The notes under the pieces are model-generated. The model worked only from the letters and a program-made list of their open reading frames with translations. It did not search any database and was not told where the DNA came from. A program made the position numbers and the translations under genes. Of a stretch of DNA of 64,000 nucleotides, positions 51,581 through 58,919 are shown in pieces. The DNA is from Pseudomonadota bacterium (GTDB taxonomy: Bacteria; Pseudomonadota; Gammaproteobacteria; Steroidobacterales; Steroidobacteraceae). Every line of letters starts with the position of its first letter. The first letter of the stretch is position 1. The DNA lies in NCBI GenBank assembly GCA_025351005.1, contig JANXWS010000017.1, positions 1 to 64,000 on the forward strand, given 5' to 3'.

Positions 51581-52879
51581 TCAGTGCGCGTACGGGAACG
51601 GCCCGAGCCCGCGCTCGTCGCAGGTGCGGCCGTCGGCGAAGCGATCGAGGTCGAGGTGCGCCGCGAGCGGGTGCGGTGTGCCGTGCGCGATCAGGTGCGC
51701 CGTGGTCATGCCGCCGGCCGGGATCGCCTTGAAGCCGCCGTAGCACCAGCCGCCGTTGATGATGAGCCCCGCGACCGGCGTCCTCGAGACGATTGGCGAA
51801 CCGTCCATCGTCATGTCCATGACGCCGCCCCATTGCCGCACGATCCTGAGCCGCGCGAGGCCCGGCATCATCGTGACTCCTGCCGCCGCGACCTCCTCCG
51901 CCATCGTCAGCGTGCCGCGCTGGCCGTAGCTGTTGTAACCGTCGATCGCGCCCCCGAACACCAATCCGCCCTTGTCCGACTGGCTGATGTAGAAGTGCCC
52001 GGCGCCGTAGGTCACCACCACATCGAGCAGCGGCTTGACGCTTTCGGTGACGAAGGCCTGCAGCACGTGCGTCTCGATCGGCAATCGCAATCCCGCCATC
52101 GCCGCGAGGCGCGACGAATGGCCGGCGACCGCGAGGCAGACGATGTCGGCGCCGATGACGCCCTGCGTCGTCTCGACGCCGGTCACGCGCCCGGCGACCT
52201 GCCGGATGCCGGTGACCTCGCAGTGCTCGACGATGTCGGCGCCGGCCGCCGAGGCCGCGCGTGCGTAGCCCCAGGCGACGGCGTCGTGACGCACCGTGCC
52301 GCCGCGCGGCTGCAGGAAGCCGCCGAGCACCGGATAGCGGCCGTTGTCGAGGTCGATGAGTGGCAGCAGCGAGCGGACTGCCCCGCGGTCGAGCGCCTCG
52401 GCATCCACCGACTGCAGTCGCATGCCATTGGCACGGCGCGTGAACAGGTCGCGCTGCGCCTCGGTGTGGAACAGGTTGAGCGTGCCGCGCTGGCTGACCA
52501 TCGCGTTGAAGTTGAGCGTGCGCTCCAGCTGCTCCCAGAGCCGGAGCGAATGGTCGTAGAAGCGGACGTTCTCCGGGCGGAAGTAGTTGGAACGGATGAG
52601 CGTCGTGTTGCGGCCGACGTTGCCGAGCCCGAGCGGGCCGCGCTCCAGCACCGCGACGTCGCCGATGCCGTACTCGGCGGCCAGGTAGAACGCGGTCGCA
52701 AGCCCGTGCCCGCCGCCGCCGACGATCACCACCTTGTAGCGTGGCCGCGGTGTCGCCTTGCGCCAGGCGTGGCTCCAGCCGCGCTGGCCGTTCAGTCCCT
52801 CGCGGAACAGGCGCAAGATGGAATAACGACCGCTCGAGCCGCGGCCCGCAATCGATCCGATCGGGCGTGTCGTCAGCAC
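51581..52879 (-). CDS. soxB: Sarcosine oxidase beta subunit
   Basis: The 432-residue DAO-type flavoprotein has VVIVGGGGHGLATAFYLA (50-67), RNTTLIRSNYF, and His198 in GGTVRHDAVAWGYA, the expected covalent FMN attachment site of heterotetrameric sarcosine oxidase. It carries noncovalent FAD and oxidises sarcosine, passing electrons to FMN then oxygen. Start is GTG 52879, giving an N-terminal extension of about 48 residues (YSILRLFREGLNGQRGW) seen in proteobacterial SoxB. It heads the soxBDAG-dmgdh run and is divergent from a quaternary-amine importer. Confidence 0.95.
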   Translation of the reverse strand: MLTTRPIGSIAGRGSSGRYSILRLFREGLNGQRGWSHAWRKATPRPRYKVVIVGGGGHGLATAFYLAAEYGIGDVAVLERGPLGLGNVGRNTTLIRSNYFRPENVRFYDHSLRLWEQLERTLNFNAMVSQRGTLNLFHTEAQRDLFTRRANGMRLQSVDAEALDRGAVRSLLPLIDLDNGRYPVLGGFLQPRGGTVRHDAVAWGYARAASAAGADIVEHCEVTGIRQVAGRVTGVETTQGVIGADIVCLAVAGHSSRLAAMAGLRLPIETHVLQAFVTESVKPLLDVVVTYGAGHFYISQSDKGGLVFGGAIDGYNSYGQRGTLTMAEEVAAAGVTMMPGLARLRIVRQWGGVMDMTMDGSPIVSRTPVAGLIINGGWCYGGFKAIPAGGMTTAHLIAHGTPHPLAAHLDLDRFADGRTCDERGLGPFPYAH

Positions 52880-53185
52880 CAGCCGTATCCGCGCTCGCCG
52901 TCAGTGGGGCAGGGCGGGTCCGCAGCGGGATGCGTGGCCCCTGCGTCGACTGTCGCCTGTGCGTTGCGCCGGCATCTCATCACGGCCGATCCGCGTTTAC
53001 AAGCGTTCGCAGACCGTTGCCCGCGCTCCCGCTCGTCGGCCGGGCGCCGCGGGCTTGACGCGCCGCGCCGCAACCGACAACGTGTCATTCGGGGGAGTGC
53101 CGCGGTCCGGGAGCGCGCGCCGCCGCGCTGCGCGGCCGGCGACCGCCGCCCGGACCGGGCGCCAGGGTCGGCACGGAGGTGCCCG
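52880..53185. promoter_or_regulatory. Divergent intergenic region, soxB / betaine importer
   Basis: These 306 bases hold no gene. TTGACG at 53055-53060 is a fair -35 box towards the importer with CAACGT at 17 bases as a poor -10. GACAACGTGTC at 53076-53086 contains a 4-bp inverted repeat. The placement suits joint control of uptake and catabolism. No known regulator site could be named. Confidence 0.35.
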
Positions 53186-54097
53186 GTGACCAGAGTGTGG
53201 AAGTCGCTGGCGCTCGCGATCGCGCTTCTGTCGGGCGCGCTCGCGCAGGCCGCGGCCCCGGTGGTCGTCTCGTCGAAGCTGTCGAGCGAGTCGGCGATGA
53301 TCGGCCACATGATCCGGCTGCTGCTGAATGCGAACGGCATCGAGACCGTCGATCGCATCACGCTCGGCGGCACGCCGATCATGCGCCGGGCCATCATCGC
53401 CGGCATGATCGACCTCTACGTCGAGTACACCGGCAACGCCGCGTTCTTCTTCAATGTGGCCGCCGACCCGGCCTGGAAGGACTGGCAGAAAGGCTACGAG
53501 CTGGGCGCGAGGCTCGACTACGAGGCCAACCGGATCGTGTGGCTGACGCCGGCGAACGCGAGTAACTCGTGGGCGCTCGCGGTGCGCATGGACGTGGCGA
53601 CGTCGAACCGGCTGAAGACCATGAGCGACTTCGCCCGCTACGTCACGGCCGGCGGCCCGGTCGTGCTCGCCTGTTCCGCGGAGTTCGTGAATTCCGCGAC
53701 GCTGCGCTCTCTCGAGAAGACCTACGGCTTCGCGCTCGCGCCCGAGCAGCTGATCGTGCTCGCGGGCGGCGACACGTCGGCAACGATCCGCGCCGCCGCG
53801 GAGCGCACCAACGGCACCAACACCGCGATGGTCTACGGCACCGACGGCGCGGTTCTTGCCGCCAACCTCGAGATCCTCGAGGACGATCGGCACGACGAGC
53901 CGGCCTACGCGCCGGTGCCGATCATCCGCGAGGCGGTACTGAAGGCCTACCCGCAGATCACGGCGATCGTGAAGCCGCTGATGGCGAGCTTCGACCAGGC
54001 AACGCTGCTCGAGCTCAACGCCCGCATCCAGATCAACGGCGAGCCGCCGACGTCGGTGGCCGAGGACTACCTGAAGTCGAAGGGCCTGCTGAGATAG
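53186..54097 (+). CDS. Quaternary-amine ABC transporter substrate-binding protein (OsmX/OpuCC-like)
   Basis: The 303-residue protein has a signal peptide (about 1-23, ending AQAAA) and the OpuAC-type fold: SSKLSSESAMIGHMIRLLL near the start, then IDLYVEYTGNA, the classic loop of OsmX/OpuCC/ProX-like binding proteins for glycine betaine, choline or carnitine. The mature protein has no lipobox Cys, so it should be free in the periplasm. Start is GTG 53186 with GGAGGT at five bases. It leads a four-gene importer operon transcribed away from soxBDAG, which strongly suggests that the imported betaine is degraded through sarcosine. Confidence 0.9.
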   Translation: MTRVWKSLALAIALLSGALAQAAAPVVVSSKLSSESAMIGHMIRLLLNANGIETVDRITLGGTPIMRRAIIAGMIDLYVEYTGNAAFFFNVAADPAWKDWQKGYELGARLDYEANRIVWLTPANASNSWALAVRMDVATSNRLKTMSDFARYVTAGGPVVLACSAEFVNSATLRSLEKTYGFALAPEQLIVLAGGDTSATIRAAAERTNGTNTAMVYGTDGAVLAANLEILEDDRHDEPAYAPVPIIREAVLKAYPQITAIVKPLMASFDQATLLELNARIQINGEPPTSVAEDYLKSKGLLR

Positions 54098-54165
54098 CTG
54101 ACCTGCCCCCGGGGCGGTCGGCCGGCACCGGCGCAGCCATCCGGGACACGAGGACTCCGCTCGCG

Positions 54166-55335
54166 ATGACTCCGACACCGCCGCCCCTGCACCGAATCGA
54201 CCGCCTGGGCGCGCTGCTGGGAACGGCATCGATCGCCGCCGTCGCGTGGCTGCCGTTCGTCACGTTCAAGGCGAACCGGATCGCCTCCGGCACGGCGCGC
54301 TCGCTGTTCGAGGTGTTGCCGTTCGGCACCGCGCTCGCGGTCGCCGGGATCGTGGTCGTCGTCGCCGCGGCCGCGATCGGCGTCGCGAGTCCGAGGAGCC
54401 GGCTCGCCGCCGCGATCGTCGGCATCGCGGTGGTCGCGCTCGCGCTTGCCGCCGCGGCCGCCGACCTGACGCCGCCCGGCAACCGGCTGGTGCGGGTCTC
54501 GCCCGGGGTCGGCTGCTGGGTGCTGCTGCTCGTCCAGGCCCTGCTCGCGACGGATGCGCTCGCCCGGCTGCGGCCGGGGCCGGGGCTGCGCGTGCTCTGC
54601 CTCGCGCTCACCGGCGCGGTCCTCTACGCGGCGTTCGCGCTCGGACTCTTCGATCAGCTCTCGATCATGCGCGAGTATGCGGTGAACGCGGGCACGTTCG
54701 CGCGCGAAGCGCGCCAGCACGTGCTGCTCGCGACCGGTTCGCTCGGCGCCGCCGTCCTGGTCGGTCTGCCGCTCGGGGTCCTCTGCCACAAGGTTCCGCG
54801 GCTCCGCGCCGCGACCCTGCAGGTGCTGAACCTGATCCAGACGATCCCGTCGATCGCGCTCTTCGGCATCCTGATGGTGCCGCTCGGCGCACTCGCGACC
54901 GCGGCGCCGTGGGCCCGCGAGCTTGGCGTGAGCGGCATCGGCGCCGCGCCCGCCGTGATCGCGCTCTTCCTGTACGCGCTGCTGCCGGTGGTCGCGAACG
55001 CAACCGTCGGCCTCGGGCGCGTGTCGCCCGCCGCCGTCGACGCCGCCCGCGGCATGGGGCTGACGGGCCGCCAGGTGTTGACCCAGATCGAGCTGCCGCT
55101 CGCGCTGCCGGTCATCGTCACCGGCATCCGCATCGTGCTGGTGCAGAACATCGGACTCGTGACCGTCGCCGCGCTCATCGGCGGCGGCGGCTTCGGTACG
55201 TTCGTCTTCCAGGGCGTCGGCCAGACGGCGATCGACCTCGTGCTGCTCGGAGCGATCCCGACGGTCGTCCTCGCGTTTTCCTCCGCCGTAGTACTCGACG
55301 CGCTCGTCGATGTCATGAGCAGGGCTCCGCAATGA
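54166..55335 (+). CDS. Quaternary-amine ABC transporter permease (OsmW/OpuC-like), long form
   Basis: The 389-residue protein has about four extra N-terminal helices before the standard OpuC-type permease core, whose EAA-like loop is DAARGMGLTGRQVLTQIELP. IQTIPSIALFG and GGGGFGTFVFQG are typical of OpuCB/OsmW permeases. ATG 54166 was taken as start, 68 bases after the binding-protein gene. It overlaps the ATPase gene by ATGA. The longer N terminus is as seen in some OsmY/YehY proteins. Confidence 0.9.
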   Translation: MTPTPPPLHRIDRLGALLGTASIAAVAWLPFVTFKANRIASGTARSLFEVLPFGTALAVAGIVVVVAAAAIGVASPRSRLAAAIVGIAVVALALAAAAADLTPPGNRLVRVSPGVGCWVLLLVQALLATDALARLRPGPGLRVLCLALTGAVLYAAFALGLFDQLSIMREYAVNAGTFAREARQHVLLATGSLGAAVLVGLPLGVLCHKVPRLRAATLQVLNLIQTIPSIALFGILMVPLGALATAAPWARELGVSGIGAAPAVIALFLYALLPVVANATVGLGRVSPAAVDAARGMGLTGRQVLTQIELPLALPVIVTGIRIVLVQNIGLVTVAALIGGGGFGTFVFQGVGQTAIDLVLLGAIPTVVLAFSSAVVLDALVDVMSRAPQ

Positions 55336-56267
55336 TCCAACTCGAATCCCTGACCAAGCAGTACGGGCCGACGACGGTCGTCGACGGCGTCACGCTGGCA
55401 ATCGCCTCCGGTTCGATCACCGTGATCGTAGGCACCTCGGGTTCCGGGAAGTCGACGCTGCTCCGGATGATCAACCGGCTGATCGAGCCGAGCGGCGGGC
55501 GGGTGCTGATCGACGGCCACGACACGTCGGCGACGCCCGTGCACCTGCTGCGACGGAAGATCGGCTATGCGATCCAGGGCCACGGACTCTTCCCGCACCG
55601 CACGGTGGGGGAGAACATCGCGACGGTGCCGCGGCTGCTCGGCTGGAGTGCCGCCCGCATCCAGGCCCGGGTCGACGAGCTGCTCAGGATCTTTCAGCTG
55701 GAGCCGGCCGAGTTCGCGGCCAAGTTCCCGCACCAGCTGTCGGGCGGCCAGCAGCAGCGCGTCGGCGTCGCGCGCGCGCTCGCGGCCGAGCCGGCGGTAC
55801 TGCTGATGGACGAGCCGTTCGGCGCGCTCGACCCGATCATCCGCGGCAAGGCGCAGCAGGACCTGCTCGACATCCAGCGGCGCTTCGGCACGACCGTCGT
55901 GCTCGTGACGCACGACATGGACGAGGCCTTCCACCTCGGCGACCACGTCGCCGTCATGAGCCAGGGACGGTTGCTGCAGTACGACCCTCCGGCCTTGCTG
56001 CTGACCCGCCCGGCCGATCCGTTCGTCTCGCGGCTGACCGGCACCGCCGACCGTTCGCTGAAGCTCCTGTCGCTGACGACGGCCGGGGAGGCCGCCGAGC
56101 CCGGCGTGGGAGAAGGCCCGTCGGTGCCGGCCGCGGCGTCGCTGCGCGAGGTGCTCTCGGATCTCGTCTGGAGCGGTGCCACCGCCGCGACCGTGATGCG
56201 CTCCGACGGCACGCCGGCCGGCCGGTTGACGCTGGCCGGCATTCTCGCGCGCGGCAGGGCGGGCTGA
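55332..56267 (+). CDS. Quaternary-amine ABC transporter ATPase (OsmV/OpuCA-like)
   Basis: The 311-residue protein has Walker A GTSGSGKST (34-42), Q-loop AIQGHGLFPH, signature LSGGQQQRVGVARAL, Walker B VLLMDEP and switch His in VTHDMDEAF. After residue 240 a short C-terminal segment (VLSDLVWSGATAATVM) looks like a single partial CBS repeat, less than the pair found in OpuA/OpuC ATPases that sense ionic strength. That may mean weaker osmotic control, consistent with nutrition more than osmoprotection; this is inference. It overlaps both neighbours by one to four bases. Confidence 0.92.
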   Translation: MIQLESLTKQYGPTTVVDGVTLAIASGSITVIVGTSGSGKSTLLRMINRLIEPSGGRVLIDGHDTSATPVHLLRRKIGYAIQGHGLFPHRTVGENIATVPRLLGWSAARIQARVDELLRIFQLEPAEFAAKFPHQLSGGQQQRVGVARALAAEPAVLLMDEPFGALDPIIRGKAQQDLLDIQRRFGTTVVLVTHDMDEAFHLGDHVAVMSQGRLLQYDPPALLLTRPADPFVSRLTGTADRSLKLLSLTTAGEAAEPGVGEGPSVPAAASLREVLSDLVWSGATAATVMRSDGTPAGRLTLAGILARGRAG

Positions 56268-57007
56268 TGCGGCGCCTGGGCCTGCTGCTCCGGCTCGCGG
56301 CCTTCAGCCTGCTGGTCGCGTTCCTCGTGATGCCGCAGCGTTTCGCGCCGCTGTTCGCCCCGTTCACCGAGTACGGCGCGCCGCCGATCTACGACCAGGG
56401 CAGCCTGCTTGCGCTCGCCGCGGCGCACCTCGGCACCGTGTTCCTGGCCGCTGCCGCAAGCACGGTGGTCGCGGTCTCGCTCGGCATCCTCGTGACGCGG
56501 CCGAGCGGTGCCGAATTCCTGCCGCTCTCGCGGACGCTCGTCGGCATCGGCCAGACGTTCCCGCCGGTCGCCGTGCTTGCGATCGCGGTGCCGCTGGTCG
56601 GCTTTGGCGAGACGCCGACGCTGATCGCACTCTTCGCCTACGGGCTGCTGCCGATCTTCGAGAACACCATCAGCGCGCTGCAGACCTGTCCGTCGTCCGT
56701 CATCGAGGCCGCCCGCGGCATGGGCATGAGCAGCCGGCAGCGACTGCTCGGCGTCGAACTGCCGCTCGCGATGCCGCTGATCCTCGAGGGGATACGGCTG
56801 TCGGTGGTCATCAACGTCGGCACAGCGACGATCGGCTCGACGGTCGCGGCCAAGGGCCTGGGCGAGGTCATCATCGCCGGGCTCCTCTCCAACAACACCG
56901 CGTTCATCCTGCAGGGCGGCCTCGTCACCGGGCTCATGGCGATGCTGCTGTACGACGGGATGGCGGGGCTCGAGAAGCGCCTGCTGCGCGCCGTTCATGT
57001 CGGCTGA
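56267..57007 (+). CDS. Quaternary-amine ABC transporter permease (OsmY/OpuC-like), short form
   Basis: The 246-residue protein has the six-helix core with EAARGMGMSSRQRLLGVELP as the coupling loop, IGQTFPPVAVLAIAVP and TIGSTVAAKGLGEVI. It is the second permease of the importer, its ATG overlapping the ATPase stop by one base (TGATG). The operon order binding protein, permease, ATPase, permease is that of Osm-type betaine transporters. Confidence 0.9.
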   Translation: MRRLGLLLRLAAFSLLVAFLVMPQRFAPLFAPFTEYGAPPIYDQGSLLALAAAHLGTVFLAAAASTVVAVSLGILVTRPSGAEFLPLSRTLVGIGQTFPPVAVLAIAVPLVGFGETPTLIALFAYGLLPIFENTISALQTCPSSVIEAARGMGMSSRQRLLGVELPLAMPLILEGIRLSVVINVGTATIGSTVAAKGLGEVIIAGLLSNNTAFILQGGLVTGLMAMLLYDGMAGLEKRLLRAVHVG

Positions 57008-57054
57008 CACCGTTGAACGGGCCGTGGTCGGCGGCGGCGGGCAATGACTTTGGC

Positions 57055-57108
57055 TACAATCCCGGCATGAAGGCCCCGCGACCGACAGTTCCGCTGCTGC
57101 AGCCGTGA
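57055..57108 (+). promoter_or_regulatory. -10 element with leaderless 13-codon mini-ORF ahead of desaturase
   Basis: TACAAT at 57055-57060 is a good -10 box. Six bases later lies an ATG (57067) that opens a 13-codon frame ending TGA 57106-57108. That stop overlaps the GTG start of the desaturase (GTGA at 57105-57108). The start of transcription would fall on the ATG itself, making the mini-ORF leaderless. It may couple translation to the desaturase or be chance; no -35 box is clear. Confidence 0.35.
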
Positions 57109-58082
57109 TCCCGGTCCGCGACCTGCCGGCCGAGCTGATCGAAAGACGCCCGGGGCTGCCGGTGGTCGAGCTGCCGACGCTTATGCTGATCCTCGCGACC
57201 TACGCCGGCTGGCTCGCGATCACGTTCGCGTACGGCCGCTGGCCGCTGTGGCTCGTGGCACCGGTCACGGCCGTGCTGCTGACGCTGCACAGCTCCCTGC
57301 AGCACGAGATCCTGCATGGCCATCCGACGCGCTGGCGCGGCGTCAATCACGTGCTCGCGGTCGTGCCGCTGTCGCTGTGGCTGCCGTACGAACGCTACCG
57401 GGAGAACCACCTCAACCATCACATCAACGACCGCCTCACCGACCCCCTCGACGATCCGGAGACCAACTACTGGACGCCCGAGGACTGGACCCGGCTGGGT
57501 ACGATCGGCCGCGGGCTCGTGCGGATCCAGCTGACGCTGGCGGGGCGGATGATCCTCGGCCCGTACTGGCGCATCCCGCGGTTCCTGCGCGGCGAGCTGT
57601 GGTCCGTGGTCGCGAACCGGCGCCGGACGCGCGCGATCTGGCTCGAGCACCTGCTGTGGTGCGTCCCGGTCGTGCTCTGGGTGACGCAGGTCTGCGGCAT
57701 CCCGTTCTGGCTGTACGTCGTCGCGATGGTGGCGCCCGGCAACAGCATCCTGCTGGTGCGGTCGTTCGCCGAGCATCGCGCCCGCCCGCCCGTGCGCGAG
57801 CGGACCGCGATCGTCGAGCGCTCGTGGCTGCTGGGGCCGCTGTTCCTCTTCAACAACCTGCACGCGATGCACCACGAGGAACCGCTGATGCCCTGGTACG
57901 AGTACAACGCCCGCTACCGCGCGATCCGCGAGCGCCTGATCGCGGCGAACGGCGGGCTCGTGTACGTCACTTACTTCGACGTCGCGCGCCGCTTCCTGTT
58001 CCGGGCGCACGATGCGCCGGAGCACCCGACCGGCCGGGTGCCGCGGCTCCGGCCCGCAACCGGCGTCGGTCGCACGGCTTAA
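57105..58082 (+). CDS. Membrane fatty acid desaturase
   Basis: The 325-residue protein has the three histidine clusters of the membrane desaturase/hydroxylase family: HEILH (67-71), HLNHH (102-106) and HAMHH (253-257). Several hydrophobic helices lie between them. Such diiron enzymes desaturate fatty acyl chains or hydroxylate or demethylate other lipids. It begins at GTG 57105. It stands between the betaine importer and a convergent PhnD-like gene. A role in membrane adaptation is likely, and an amine-linked hydroxylase is possible because related enzymes act on alkyl side chains. I cannot choose from sequence. Confidence 0.85.
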   Translation: MIPVRDLPAELIERRPGLPVVELPTLMLILATYAGWLAITFAYGRWPLWLVAPVTAVLLTLHSSLQHEILHGHPTRWRGVNHVLAVVPLSLWLPYERYRENHLNHHINDRLTDPLDDPETNYWTPEDWTRLGTIGRGLVRIQLTLAGRMILGPYWRIPRFLRGELWSVVANRRRTRAIWLEHLLWCVPVVLWVTQVCGIPFWLYVVAMVAPGNSILLVRSFAEHRARPPVRERTAIVERSWLLGPLFLFNNLHAMHHEEPLMPWYEYNARYRAIRERLIAANGGLVYVTYFDVARRFLFRAHDAPEHPTGRVPRLRPATGVGRTA

Positions 58083-58103
58083 GCGGCGCGTGCGCGCGAC
58101 CGC

Positions 58104-58919
58104 TCAGGCGGGCAGCGGGTAGCCGGCCGCCCGCGCCGCCCGGTCCCAATCGAGCGTCGTCGCAAAATGCTGCCGGTCGGCGGCGGCGAAACCCTCGATC
58201 AGCAGCTCGTCGCCGAAGGGCTTGAACCAGTCGCGCGATGCGGCCGCGACCAGCGCCGCCCGCAGCCGAGCCACGGTCTCCTCCGGCACGCCGGCGGCGG
58301 CTACGAAGGCGGGCATGGGCGCGAGGTCGGTCGAGGCGAGCACGCGCACGCCGGCCGTCAGCGCCGGCTCGTGCCGGGCGATCAGCAGGTGCCAGTAGGC
58401 ATCGAGGGGGCCCACGTCGATGCGGCCCTCGCGCACGGCGTCGAGCACCGCGCGCGCCGTCACGAGCCTGCCGACCATCCGGCCGTACAGCGCCGGCCGC
58501 TCCGCCGTGCGGAACCCGAGCAGGTGATGGCGGAACGCGTTGAAGCCCGAATGCGAGTGCTGCACGGTCCAGCCGGCCGTGCCGCCGAAGGTGTCCTCGA
58601 GCCGCCGGAACGGAGCGTCCGCCCGGACGATCAGGTCGGAACGATATACCGGCGACCCCTGCGCCCAGGGCGCGCGCGGGATCGGTGCCGCGATGGGCAC
58701 CACCCGCGCGAGCTCGAGCGCGATCGGGTAGCCGCACATCAGCACGCAGCCGACGTCGGGCCGCGTCCACAGGTCCTCGAGCGGCCGCGGCGCCGGATGG
58801 GGCACGTAGGTGAGCGGCACGCCGGCTTCATCCGCGACATGCTCGAGGAGCTTGCGCCATGCGCCCTCGACGTCGGCGCTCACCGCGTACATGCGGGCGT
58901 TCATGATCTGGTCGGTCAC
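58104..58919 (-). CDS. PhnD-like periplasmic-binding-fold protein without signal peptide
   Basis: The 271-residue protein has the PhnD/phosphonate-binding fold pattern: VGCVLMCGYPIALE, SDLIVRADAPFRRLEDTFGGTAGWTVQHSHSG, and DVGPLDAYWHLL. Its N terminus enters the domain directly, with no signal peptide, and no ABC permease or ATPase is next to it. GTG 58919 overlaps the mttB-like stop (GTGA), so it is co-translated with that enzyme. A cytoplasmic ligand-binding partner or chaperone for the methyltransferase is a possibility. A mis-set start that hides a signal peptide seems unlikely because the upstream gene ends there. Confidence 0.78.
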   Translation of the reverse strand: MTDQIMNARMYAVSADVEGAWRKLLEHVADEAGVPLTYVPHPAPRPLEDLWTRPDVGCVLMCGYPIALELARVVPIAAPIPRAPWAQGSPVYRSDLIVRADAPFRRLEDTFGGTAGWTVQHSHSGFNAFRHHLLGFRTAERPALYGRMVGRLVTARAVLDAVREGRIDVGPLDAYWHLLIARHEPALTAGVRVLASTDLAPMPAFVAAAGVPEETVARLRAALVAAASRDWFKPFGDELLIEGFAAADRQHFATTLDWDRAARAAGYPLPA

